Below are positions 46,166 through 57,420 of a stretch of 64,000 nt of DNA, piece by piece (position 1 is the first letter of the stretch; every line of letters starts with the position of its first letter). Both the position numbers and the translations under genes were made by a program. Under the pieces are notes generated by a model. It made no database searches. It was not told where the DNA came from and worked only from the letters and a program-made list of their open reading frames with translations. The DNA is from Berberis thunbergii (Eukaryota; Streptophyta; Magnoliopsida; Ranunculales; Berberidaceae): NCBI GenBank assembly GCA_003290165.1, contig QNQO01000591.1:558001-622000 (forward strand). The letters are read 5' to 3'.

Positions 46166-47084
46166 GACTGGGTTTTGGTGGTCAAACACTGTACCAATGA
46201 TAAGTGATGACGTGTACCAGGCCGATCAATTTTACTTGTTAAGCCAGAAAAGCTAATTAAGATGTCAATAGGTGACAATGGGGTATCAGCTAGTTGGTAG
46301 CTTTACGGGCAAGCATTGTGATTTTGTTTTTTGAGTTAACTCTGGTTTTTTGATTTTAAGAAATATTTTGGTTTGTACGGAAAAAATGTAAAATTTCGAG
46401 GATACATAAAATATATATAATGAATTTTGAAGGTATATAAAATATGTTAAAAAATAAAATACAATTAAATAAAGCCTAATACCAATAAATAAAACAAACA
46501 TGAAATCAATATATAATTAGAAAATTATGAGTGATGTCAAAAATAATATATAAGTAGAAGAAATGAAAATTAGAAAATGAGAAGGCGGTTTCAAAAATTA
46601 ATAAATAATTAAAATAAATGATAACTATGAAAAAGTTTACGAAAAAATTCTTTTTTTTTCAAAAACCCTAAAAAAATATGTAATTTTTGAAATCGGTTGT
46701 GTTGTATTTTTATGAAAAAAATTCCAAAACTTATGAAAATTTTCAAAAAAAATGTAATTATTTATTTTGCTTTTTTTCTTTTTATTTGTAATTTCAAAAA
46801 ACAAAAATTTGCAAAATCTCATTCCTTGGTTATGGGGCCTTGTAAAAACCCAACTTGCCTTTTAGGTGTTCATACACTGACATTGACATAGCTGGTCAAT
46901 CGACATGGAGATATAATTGTTAGGCAGCAAATTTGATAATGTATACAGGGAAATATTGTTGTTTGGACATTAACCCAATTAGCAGTAGGCAAATTGATTT
47001 GCCCTGTCTGACTAAAAACTATATCTTATCAATCAATCCAAAATGAAACAGTGGTCATATGTAGTTATACTATAATTTTAGACG
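46166..47084. other. AT-rich intergenic stretch
   Basis: No coding frame, RNA gene or bounded repeat seen. 46320-46830 is very AT-rich, with short ORFs of low complexity. Confidence 0.5.
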
Positions 47085-47219
47085 GTCAGATTTGTAGTTA
47101 TACTATAATTTTTTGCTAGCTATAATTTTGTGGTTGTGTTTTAAAGAGAATGAGTAAAAAGTGTAAAAAAAAAAAAAAAATCAAAATTTGGTAAAAAAAA
47201 AAAATGACTACCAAACCTG
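47085..47219. mobile_element. Short MITE-like inverted repeat
   Basis: The left end 'ggtcagatttgtagttat' is an approximate inverse of the right end 'atgactaccaaacctgac'. The ~135-bp interior is A/T-rich. No target duplication could be fixed because the right side merges with the LINE-D duplication. It resembles the element at 48855-49017. Confidence 0.4.
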
Positions 47220-47477
47220 ACTGACTAGACTTTTTTTTGTCCATACACGAAGATTTTTATTAAAGATAAGAAAAGAAACAAAATACAATTATCCCTATAT
47301 CAAGGAATGGCGAAACAAATCTCTAAATAGATTATAAGTCGAACTTATCTTCCACAATAATTTTCTAATCTCGATAAAAATAGAGTGTTCCGATCTGTTA
47401 AGCCCTTCAAAAAATCTCATATTTCCCTCTTTCCACACACACCACATGACCATCATATAAGGAACCCTACGCCATAA

Positions 47478-48420
47478 TCACTCCGCGCGGCTGGATGGAT
47501 TAGTTTGGGACCAACAACTTAGCCAATCCAAAAGGGAACATTGAAACATCAAACTCAGACCAAATTCTGACAAGAAACTGCTCCAAATGGATTTAGAAAA
47601 TTTGCAATGAAGCATCAAGTGACCCAGAGTCTCGTCATTCTCATTACAAAGCACACAAATACTTCTTGTGAGGATTCTTCTCTTCTTCAAATTGTCTTTA
47701 GTCAGGATCTTCTCATGCAATACTGACCAAAAAAAAAAATTGAGAAAGAAGATTTTCACCCAAACCAGATTCTTGTGAGAGAAAATGAAAAAAGGGTTGG
47801 AGTGGATCTCATAATGAGGTACAGCCTGTATATCATAAAAAAATTTCATCGAGAAACTCACACTTTTACTCTTTCACACTAAACTATCAGATCCCTCCGA
47901 GAGCATCTGAATATCCAATGGTTGTATCAAATTGGCGCCCTCCTCTAGCTCCTCATCATTGAGGGATCTCCGAAAAGAAAGATCTCGGGAATCTTCATTG
48001 GACAAAAAATTGCTATCTCTCCCATTTTTCTGGTTGCTAATGAAAAACAACATTGAAAAACAAATCTTTCAGAGATTGGTTGTTGCACCAAGAATTATGC
48101 TAGAAAGAGATGAGATCGTCATTGTCACAGCAAAGCGAGGTATGATGGTAGAAAATACTTGCACACCGAGAGATGAATTTCCACATAGAGCATCCATAGA
48201 AAATGTATTTGGTTATGGTATCTCAATCTCATATATTTCGCCGATATTTATCAATGATGAGCGATCTCCATAACATGTCATTTACTTTTGCAAATCTCAA
48301 AAACCACTTAGAAAATAATGCTAAGTTGAAAGTACTCACCTGGCAAATGCCTAAACCACCGTTGATTTTTTACAACAGATTTCTCCTACTCCACTAGATG
48401 CATATTTCTGGAGATTTGTG
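47478..48420 (-). pseudogene. LINE-D ORF2 C-terminal region
   Basis: The frame 47861-47478 reads 'WSVLHEKILTKDNLKKRRI' and 'CVLCNENDETLGHLMLHCKFSKSIW', a standard zf-RVT with CxxC...HxxxxC. After its stop, 'LWRRVPYMMVMWCVWKEGNMRFFEGL' continues in frame, the usual end of this family. Upstream (47880-48420) many stops interrupt the sequence. Confidence 0.75.
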
Positions 48421-48477
48421 TGGAACCCCAAAGAAAATCATGCATAATATGTTCCATCTTGACTGCAACTGAAGAAG

Positions 48478-48790
48478 GAATATTGATAAAAGACGGAATG
48501 AACACAAAGATAGAAGCTAAAGACAGAAAGAACACATGGATATAAACTAAAGACAGAAGGAACAGAGACACGAGGATAGAAGCTAAAGATAGAAGGAACA
48601 CAAAGACAGAATGAACACAGAAACAAAAATAACGCAGAGATAGAAACTAATGACAGAATGAACACAGAAGACATAAGGAACACAGAAATAGAAACTAACG
48701 GCAGAAAGAAGCTAAAGACAAAATGAACACAGAAACAAAAGGAACACAAAGATAGAAGCTAAAGACAGAAGGACCACGGGGATGGAACCA
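48478..48790. repeat. Minisatellite, unit about 30 bp
   Basis: About ten diverged copies of a ~30-bp unit containing 'agaagctaaagacagaagg' and 'aacacaaagat'. The minus-strand ORFs here (Ser/Val/Leu/Phe repeats) come from the repeat. It occupies the 5' end of LINE-D. Confidence 0.7.
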
Positions 48791-48854
48791 TGATCTGTTC
48801 TATCTTGGCTAACTGACTAGACTTACTCGTGATTATATTGAGATCCCCAATTAT

Positions 48855-49017
48855 AGGCAGTCAAGCTTTATAGTCACTTTTTAGTCAGGTTTTGAGCTTT
48901 TTACATTTCTACCCATTGTATAGATAATATTTGTGGTTTTTGTTTTTTAAAAAAAAAGGATAAAAGTGTAAAAAGCCAAAACCTGATTAAAAAAAATGAC
49001 TTTAAAGTCTGCTGCCT
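48855..49017. mobile_element. MITE with ~50-bp inverted repeats
   Basis: The left arm 'aggcagtcaagctttatagt' and the right arm 'actttaaagtctgctgcct' are inverses, continuing through 'agtcaggttttgagcttttt' and 'aaaaagccaaaacctgatt'. Length is 163 bp with an A/T-rich centre. No clear target duplication was found, so the superfamily is unassigned. Confidence 0.65.
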
Positions 49018-49160
49018 GGACAAACTCATACTTAGTTAGAATGGGAGTGGATTGGTTTTTGGGGTTTTCAATTACCCCATGGATTATCATATCCGACCCG
49101 TTTCCATCCCTTGTCCATTCAAGACCTCTCAAATTTCAGAATCCAGAAACACTTGTTACC

Positions 49161-51850
49161 TTTTTTTTTTTTTTTTTTTAATATTAAACCTCCAGTATGG
49201 AAGGGCACCTCTGGAATGCCAGACCTTTATTACTTGTCAAGAAAATTGATTTACATTCAATACGGGGGGTACATGACAACTTTACCCGTGATATAACCCA
49301 AACAAAAAATTGGACCGCATCCGAAAACCAAAATACATAAAGCCAACATATCACCAATGCTGGCAATAAAGAAATCTGACTCTATGAGCCACCACCATAT
49401 TTTATAACCTCCTCCTCGTAGCCTTATTACCAACCCCACAAGCATTCCAAAAATTAAGATTTTCCATCATCTTAAGCTCGGGAGGTAGATTTACCCCTCT
49501 TAGTCTTACGACGCTTGCCCGGAAGGGCCGCCGATTTGACTTTGTGTTGTAGATCCTTATCGGAGTGCGCCCCCAAATTTATATCATTAATAGCATGTGA
49601 TTCCGGCCCCAACTCCGATTCCGACGCAGCCTCGTCACTATCATCTGTGGCGTTATCAAGTGTATTAGTGGTCATAGATTGTTTCTTTAATAGCAAAGCA
49701 CGGTTTTCCTCAAACAGCTGGACGACGACATCAAACAAGCTCCCGTCCTTGTCGTTCCTTGTTGTCGCGGGCACTGAAAAATTACCAGTTACTGCGGATT
49801 GAGCGCTCTTGGCCAAAACCTCTGCCAAACGTTCCATCACTGTCGGCTTCACCGGGGCAGCCTATACTTCCTGTAACATTCCACTCGATTTTGTTTGCAG
49901 CACTAAAGAGTCACCAACGGCGAGCAAGTCGCGTGCTGTCTGAGGTAGCGCGTCCCCTGGGTTGGGGCCATTAATAGGCTGGGGCCGTGGACTGACCGTG
50001 GCCTCGGGCCGTGGACTAGGAGGCCGTGGGCAGGCCGTGCTCGGACGTGGGCTGTCTGACTGTTGTCCTGCTCGAGTCGAGGACGGGGTGGGGCCGTGAT
50101 CAGGCCTGACCCGTGGAGTGCCCATAGCCGTCGTCTGGCTGAGACCGTGCTCTAACTCAGGGCTGGGACTGGTGGTGAGTGCATTCTGTTTGGGGCCGTG
50201 AGCTGGCTGGGGCGAAGCCACTCCTAATTCCCCTGCCAATGAAGCGTGTGTCTCTGATCCAGGAAGCCCCAATTGTGCGTCTCCAATGTCATCATGCGAC
50301 CTTGCCACAAAGTGATGTTCCGGGCGGATAATTTCATTTGGCATGTCGTCGGAAAGACCACTCTTGGCCCCTGAGATTATGTCATCTGTTGGTTGTGTCG
50401 GCTGTTCTTGAATTCCAATAGCATTTGCAATCTCCGAAGTTGTATAACCCGCCTCTAGGAGACATTCTTCCGTAGTTTCTGGAACCTGCTCAGCACTAAC
50501 ATGAACCATGTTCTCACTCTCCTCTGCACCAATGTTTGCAGTGAACGACTCAAATTTGTCTGACAAAAACACTTTACCCGGATCCATGGCCACCAGCCTC
50601 TTCTCCCCAACTTCCTCATTAATCTCCTCCCCCTGACTATGCTTTGGGCCACTCGAACCTGCTGCAAGAATGAGAGGCTTATCTTTTTTGCTAACGGGGA
50701 CATATTGTTGCATAGTGTTGGGTTCAACCTTTGGCTTGGTCACCTCCTCATTACCAAGATCTGAGGCTTTCCCTCCGCCCTTAATACCCGGTTTTTTTCT
50801 ACAAGACTCATCTTGGTGCCCAATCAGAGAACAAAAGTCACAATATTTGAAACCGGGATATTCGATCTTTTGCCAGAAACTTCTATTATTGGCCCTGTCA
50901 ATCCACACTCTAGATGGTAATTTCTGCGCCAAAGTCATCTCCACGCAAACACGGGCAAAGGCCGGGCGTGACAGGCATCGAGTATGATCATCCATCCGCA
51001 AAAAATCACCAAATGAATTAACAATTGCTTTTAAAATAGGAGGGTGAAATAAATGCAAAGGTAAGTTAGGTAACTCTACCCATAAAGGCACGGAGATTGG
51101 ATCTTCTTTCAAACTGAAACCATCATGCCAACAGAAAGCCTTAAAGCGAACACCTCGAATCAGAAAAGAATCCCTCGACAGGACTTTCTTTGCTTCCACC
51201 TCAGATTGAAGTCGGACCAATACGTGTCGTTGGTTGAGTAAACCAAGTGAAAAATAGCCCAAAATTCCCCAAGTTCTGTGGATCGAGTCTCGAATGTCGG
51301 CCAATGTAGGTCGGTAACTGGAGAATTTTAGAACAATCACATGTTTTTCCATGAAATCTTCTCCCCGTACTTCATCTGTTGCCGTGATGCCGATGGCTGG
51401 TGCACCCTCCTTACGAAAATGAGTTCCTTCAACCGGGGTCTCCACAGTATCAGCAACCAAAATTTTTCCCAAAATCTGGGCGAAAGAGGGTTTAGGAGCA
51501 GCCGCTCCTTCCCCATGACCAGGACCCGAGGGGCGGGGTATGTCGGCTGTGGACCCTGACATCACATCAAGAAAATTCCTTGGCGGCTGTAACGTATCGA
51601 CAATCAAACCTCCTGTGTGCCGGCGGCTGTGGTGAGGCTATTAAGAAACAGAAACCTGATGTCTTCTCGCGAACCAAAAAAGAAGCCGAAAGAAGCCGCC
51701 TGCCACTGAATACAAACTCTGCAAAAGCGTGACGTCGTGGCTTGACGAAGATGCTGGCGTAGAGACGAACGTGTCGTGACGGCGTGAGCAGTGCAGCGCC
51801 TCTAGGCGGGGAAACCTAGGCGAGCCGCCACGCTTCTCAATGGCGCAGAG
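49161..51850 (-). mobile_element. ORF1-only LINE ('half-LINE' 3), deletion derivative of the LINE-A family
   Basis: The A-tail (T-run 49161-49179) and the 3' UTR end 'aataaaggtctggcattcca' match LINE-A. ORF1 and the first ~30 codons of ORF2 (49467 to about 49370) also match LINE-A, after which the sequence goes straight into the 3' UTR. Roughly 4 kb of ORF2 is missing. The 5' end lies in GC-rich sequence near 51850. I could not fix a target duplication, so that boundary is approximate. Confidence 0.75.
49472..51562 (-). pseudogene. LINE ORF1 (DUF4283), one in-frame stop
   Basis: Open from 51607. The ATG at 51562 best matches the start of the LINE-A ORF1. Residues ~75-200 are DUF4283 and the knuckle is 'CDFCSLIGHQDESC'. 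A single in-frame TAG (49862-49864) splits it; the frame then continues to the basic C-terminus and stop at 49472. Without that codon it would be about 696 residues, close to the 719 of LINE-A. The two ORF1 linkers differ much more than the DUF4283 parts. Confidence 0.85.
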
Positions 51851-53668
51851 TAATAGTTGTATTTACTATAATGAATCCTTATGAAAGTAACAATATCGTT
51901 CGGAAAATGATCTCTCTACTAGAGTCTGAAAATCATGTTTCCTTTTTACTTTTTATTTTAATAATCCGCATAAGGGATTTTTTTTTTTTTTTTTCGGAAA
52001 GTGAGCTGGGTTTTTAAGGATTTCACAACCTATCAACAAGGTGCGACCTACAGGTCAACAACTAAAAAATAGTTTGCTCTCTAAATGACCCGACCCGATG
52101 AACGGCGATGGCGGACGCGAGAGTCTATTTCTCCCCTCCTCATAAAAGAGTGGTACCCCCAAGGGGTCCTGTTACCTCATTTGAAAGACAACACAAACAT
52201 ATAACCAAACCCTACTACATCCACAAGGCCATCTGGTACTATACACAGTACATACGTGGTTCGCATCGCATAGAATACGACATTACTTACAAGGTATGGT
52301 ATATTGGAATCTCCTATGCTATCCTCATCTCACACTTATCTAATCTGACTTTTGTTGCCATCCACTTTACACAATGTGTTTCTCCATATTTTCTCAGTGT
52401 GCTGTGATGTGTTTTGCTTGCAATATATATGGTCCGTGACACACTGAAACAAAGTGCATATACAAAGTGAACACCAACACACCCACACACCCTTCCTTAC
52501 ACACCTTTGCCTTCCTCTGATTCTCTTCCCTCTTGCTTTTCTTTAGGTCAATTATCTTTCTCATTTCTCTCTTTAAACTTTTTTGACCAAATAAAGTTGA
52601 TAATTTAAGGGGAGATAAATAGGGTAATAATTCTTTATGAGCTGGATCACATCACTAATGCCCCATTGCCTTGGATTCCCTCTGCCTCCATTCAAAAACT
52701 GAAAAAAAATTATGTCAATGTAATGTAATTAGACCATGTTTAGCAACCAAGTAAATAGTATAGTGCCTTAACCCGGAAGTAACGTTAATTGAGAGATTAG
52801 TTAAGACGCGGCTAATCTGGTTCATGAGATCACATTTCTAATGGAAAAAGCCGCATATAAGGCCGCAGATTGCACAGTTTTAGACTGTGATTGATGGAAT
52901 TGTGTTATATAAAGTCCATTGCATTGTCATCAACATTTAAAGATTGACACTAACGAAGTCAAGAATCAGGGAACAAGCCGCATTTTATTACTTATTTGCG
53001 AGATGTAAACTTGGTACCAACCCAGAAATTTTGTGTTATTTGGGTTCGGGCATTTCCTTCACTATACCAAATGCGCCAAAAAAATGAAGCTTGGGTGCTC
53101 TTAGTGAAAATGCCCTCACAAGTTGTAAATGATGAACCATATCTTCTCCAACCTTCTTCCCCAATTAAAACTAACCTTACTTGAAAATCAAAAGAAATTA
53201 ATTTGTCAATTCCTGTAAGGACACATGTCACAATATCAGTCCATGGGCTATTTTCATGACAGATGTCATCCAGCTAAATTTTCCAATTTTTTAAATATGA
53301 TAAAAGCTCTTGAAACTGAAACATACCCTCTGTGCATTTCACCTTCCCAAGAAATATAATCAAAACAAATAAAATAATAAAAAATGGAAGAAAATATTAA
53401 ATAGTTGGAAACATTTAATTTCTTTCCTTTTGGATTCTTCTTTTTTTTTTTTTTGCCATTCTGAATTATTTTACAAAAAAGCCCCTCACAACATTCCAAA
53501 AGACTTCTCCTACCCCTCTTTGATTACAAAAAAAAGAACAGACTTCCTAAAATCTAAACTACCTAAAAATGAAGAAAATGAAAACTGACGTTATAACGGA
53601 ACAGCAAAAAAGACATAAATCTCATCCTACCGTTTCAGTATGCCATCAGGGCTTTGTTGCCGGCACCG
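51850..53668. other. Intergenic region downstream of the F-box gene
   Basis: Contains a T-run (51979-51995) followed by a SINE-like scrap related to 6525-6560, and AT-rich sequence. A 99-codon plus-strand ORF (52108-52407) has no recognisable domain. The F-box gene's 3' UTR must lie just left of 53669, but no canonical AATAAA was seen close to the stop. Confidence 0.45.
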
Positions 53669-54463
53669 TTAACTAGCGGCGACGATAGCTTCGTCTTCTT
53701 CGACACCAGCCATGACTCTGTCACCGTTACCGTCATCTTCTAACCAGCGCTGCATGGGTGCGCATTCAACCTTGTGACGGAACTTCCAATCGAGCGCCTG
53801 ACAAGCACGTGAGCAGTAGTTCACAGCACCGCAAACAGAACAGCGACGAAACTCGTGTCGTCTGGTTTCGGGTCGCCCGCATCCGACATGAGAGCAGAGT
53901 CGAAGCCCCGAACCCGGTTCTCTCCCTTCAAGCGAGAACCAATCGGCTAAAAACTGGTTCGCTGGGTGAGCTTCTGGTTCCGGCACGTTACATCCGAAAT
54001 CACTCAGTAACGGACACCCGGAACCCGAAACGTGCCGGTGGTTCGGATTCCAAGCAAGCCACGGACATGAAGCCGGCGTGCAAGAGCCGACCGTTGAAAG
54101 GACAGAAGCCAGCTCTCGCGCGTTGGCTTGCACTAAGAACCGTCTCCCCTCAGCGATGTTCTGGCGCACGCCGTAGCCGTCTTGTAGACAGTGACCCAGC
54201 TCGCGCAGCGCGTCGATGTGCCCTAGAAACGCCGCTCTCGCGCACAGTGCGACTCCGGCTCGCAAGTCCTTATCGTTCTTCGAGCCGCCGCTCCCGTTGA
54301 ACTGAATTACCGCTAGCGAGTACAGAGCCGGCGCGTGTGAGTTTATGGCCGCTTTAGCCATTAGAGACGCTCCGCTTCCTCTGTTTTGCATACAATAGAA
54401 TCGAATCTGCTCCACCATTAAAACAAAATTTTCTAATAAGTTTTCAAACCAAACATTAAATCC

Positions 54464-54497
<34 letters not shown>

Positions 54498-54753
54498 GAA
54501 ATCTAGACAAAAAAGATAAACTCACCATTCCAAGTGTGTAATTAGCCTCAACATTTCCTGCATCAACACACTGTTTCAAGAACCCATGTGCAGATTCAGA
54601 CCATTTCTCAGCTTTTACTGCAAACGCCTTTGGAGACGCTTTCGACAACACAAGATTGTTCATGCCTAGACCGTTCAATCTTTTGCATCTGTTGTTTCAA
54701 AGAAAGATTAAAACCTAATTAGATTCATTTACAAAATCGCCTCTTCTAAACCC

Positions 54754-54790
<37 letters not shown>

Positions 54791-55017
54791 TACGTTATGA
54801 GGACGTTCACGAAATCAGAAGGAGAAGTAGCAGTGGAACTGAGTTTTGCGAGGATAGCAATTACAAGATCATCAGGAAGACCATCAAAGAAGTCAAATTT
54901 TCCACCGAAATCGGAACCAGTTTTGGCTTTCTTCCTCACAAAAGTCTGTACTACTACTTGTCCACCAAACTCTCTTCTTCGCTTCATCACCTTCTTCTCA
55001 ACTTCCATTTCTATCAA
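53669..55017 (-). CDS. F-box protein with Sel1-like repeats and MYND zinc finger
   Basis: Three exons: 55017-54794, 54688-54526 and 54406-53669. Donors are GTAAGT and GTGAGT, acceptors CAG; joined they give 374 codons plus stop, and phases agree. Residues ~42-83 form an F-box ('FDFFDGLPDDLVIAILAKL...VLITCKRLN'). Residues ~95-220 are Sel1/HCP-like ('YTLGM', 'GSGASLMAKAAINSHAPALYSLAVIQF', 'ALRELGHCLQDGYGV'). Residues ~300-344 are a MYND finger with Cys 300, 305, 318, 321, 327, 331, His 340 and Cys 344. Domain order and length match Arabidopsis At1g67340/At5g50450, from family knowledge. The likely role is substrate adaptor of an SCF ubiquitin ligase; substrate unknown. An ATG nine bases downstream (55008) is an alternative start. 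Both introns carry long T-tracts on the coding strand. Confidence 0.92.
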
Positions 55018-55160
55018 TTCTTATCGATTTTTTTATTACAAAACTGAACCAACAACAAAAGAGAGAAGACTACTTTGTTCTTCTTTTTCTTCTCTGCTCT
55101 TCTAAACCCAAAGTGAAAACCAAAGCGAACAAGGGGCGTTAAATAAGAGCCATCACCGAA
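55018..55160 (-). promoter_or_regulatory. F-box gene 5' UTR and core promoter
   Basis: Read on the minus strand, a TATA-like 'cttatttaacg' lies at about 55138-55148, followed by a pyrimidine-poor leader rich in 'agaagaa' up to the ATG at 55017. The spacing suggests a start of transcription near 55110 and a leader of about 90 bases. This is inference from motif and distance only. Confidence 0.45.
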
Positions 55161-57189
55161 TATTTTCTCCAACTACCAAAATTACTATCTACAAAACACC
55201 AGAATTACCACTTCTACCACTCAGTCAAATTACTTTGACCAAATCAAGATCTCTCTTTTTCTTTCTTTTTTCTGTGTCCTCTTGAATTCTCTTTCTTGTT
55301 CCTTTAATTTTCTGATTAATTTTTTAAACTTCTTTTTAGTGAATTATATAAGTATTAGCAGATTATTTACCACGGTCTCTCGAATTTTACTCCGTGTCTA
55401 GATTAAAAGGGCATACGGTTAATTTAATTTGTTGTAAGAACACAACTAATTCAGTTAATTTGTTTTGCAAATTGGATTAAAAACAATTTTTAACAAAAAT
55501 CAGGTAGACAGGTAAGGTAATTTCGCGGTTCCACTGATGGTCAAAAAGGTTTGAGTCAGCACTAAAGACGTTCAGTTACTCTTCTTTGTTTTACTCGCTG
55601 ATTTTTCTCTTTGTTTTTCTATTACAAAAAAAAAAATTGTTTTGCTTCTAGATGTTCTTCGCTTTGGTAACCCAAATTGCCCTTCTCGAATGTAAATATT
55701 ACTAAAAATATTATATTTTTCTTTTGTTGTAAATTTTTCGTCGACAAGTGTAGCCCATTACAAAGAAGCAATCAAATAATAATAATAATAATAATAAATT
55801 TCTGGGTTTCTTGTTGTATTCCTTTTTCGAAAATTTTAAGTGTGCGCCCTCGCTCCTTAAAAGGGTCGATTCTTTTTTGAGTGAGACTAAGGAATTAGGT
55901 TTGTAATTATATTTTTGCAATCAGAATAATGTGACATAATTAGAGTAGGTTTTTTACAACCTTAAGATACGCATAAATTTTTTGGAGATTTCATTATTCT
56001 TGTACATCACACCTCGCCATACTGGTTGTAAAAATTTTGTTTCTTTGCATTTTTGTTTTTTTTTTCACACATTTTATTGGATGTTTAAAAATAGAACAAA
56101 TAAACATTTAAATTTAAAATTTGATGGTATTTAATTTTTCAACGTGCTATATACCTCAAATAATTATACTATTTTTATCACGTGCTTGAAAATAAACATG
56201 TACTTTTTTTTATTTTGTTTATGTTTTAAAATATGTTTGATTAGTCATTTTTCTTAATAAATGAAATTCATTTTTTCTGTGACAGATTTTCATTATTTAA
56301 TTGTCTATTTACTAAATAGAAAATCAAGTTTTCATAAGACTTTTTTCCACTACTTTTAGAAATCCAAATCCAAAAAGGTGGCTTCAGAATTAAATTCACG
56401 AAAACGAATTCAATTTTCATTTCTATTTCGGTGCAACCAAAACATACCCCACTAGTTCTTTTGTGGTTTGTGACTACAAATGCATTCTAATCTTGCACAG
56501 CTCCTAATTACGCGTTATCTGTTTGTTTTTTTTTTTTTTTTTTTTTTGGTCTTACTAATAGGTATTTGTTTTCTCTATAATGCCCCATCTCGAAACTTTT
56601 TAAAATAGACAATTATATTTGTTTTTTTTTTGTTTTTTTTAAATTTGTGTTTTGACAGATAGTTAATTTAACACGTGATTATAAGCCAAATTAGCTCGCA
56701 AATCACATGTAACTCTCTAATTTAAATTTCATCTCCTTCTAGATGTTTACTATTTGCAATCATATTTTACAGCTTGGAACATTCACTTACCGATCATCTA
56801 GAAATAAAACATAGCTATTATTATTTTTTGTATTTACCTTCTGGTATATAGTTATTAAACAAAATTGTTTTTTTCCTGTTAAATCTAGTTTTAAAAAATA
56901 ATAACTCCACCTAATGACTTCTAGACTCACAATAAAGAAATTGATATTTGTTTCGAATATTTCTTTTCGCTCGTGGTTAGAAAAAAAAAAACAGTATTGT
57001 GCGGCGTTCCTAGTTTTCCTCTCAATCTTTTTTTTTTTTTTTTAGTTAAAAATTGTTCATCATTCTAGATATTCACTAATAGCATTTCAACTTAACGATT
57101 TTTCTTAAAAAAACCACTTTTTATACAACTTTTTCATAAGGTTCCTCACGTACTCGTGTAGTGTGTGTGTGTGTGTGTCAAATTAGAGA
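55161..57189. other. AT-rich intergenic region upstream of the F-box gene
   Basis: No gene seen. It contains an (AAT)n microsatellite (55777-55797), T-runs near 56527 and 57028, and a (GT)n run (57161-57178). Confidence 0.5.
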
Positions 57190-57420
57190 AATAAGAGGAT
57201 CTTTTAAGGGCTCAACATATCAGAGAACTCTATTTTATCGAGATTATAGAATCGTGGAATATGGGTTTTGCTTGTTAATTTGTTTGGAGATTTGGTTTTG
57301 ACACCTTCACAGTGTCTTAACATTCCTTGATATAGAAATATTTTCTTTGTATTTTTTTCATTTCCTATCTTTAATAAACATCTTCGTATTTGGCAAATAT
57401 TATATATATATATATATATT
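57190..57420 (+). mobile_element. 5'-truncated LINE tail with (TA)n end
   Basis: The plus strand carries 'ttggttttgacaccttcaca', 'gtcttaacattccttgatat' and 'ctttaataaacatcttcgta', the 3' end of the same LINE group seen at 43740 and 47300. It ends 'tttggcaaatat' followed by about 10 TA units (57401-57418). Confidence 0.6.

Larger units (their letters stand above)
47233..48811 (-). mobile_element. LINE-D, 5'-truncated, with minisatellite at its 5' end
   Basis: Bounded by a perfect 13-bp duplication ACTGACTAGACTT (47220-47232 and 48812-48824). Its 3' end on the minus strand is 'cttcgtgtatggac' plus a short A-tail. The ORF2 C-terminus is at 47861-47478 (zf-RVT). More degraded sequence runs to about 48420, then a minisatellite to about 48790 lies inside the duplication and so belongs to the inserted DNA. 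Confidence 0.75.

Noticed and set aside
52108..52407. 99-codon plus-strand ORF beginning MADARVYFSPP
   Set aside because: No domain recognised, composition like translated intergenic DNA, and no splice or promoter context to support it.
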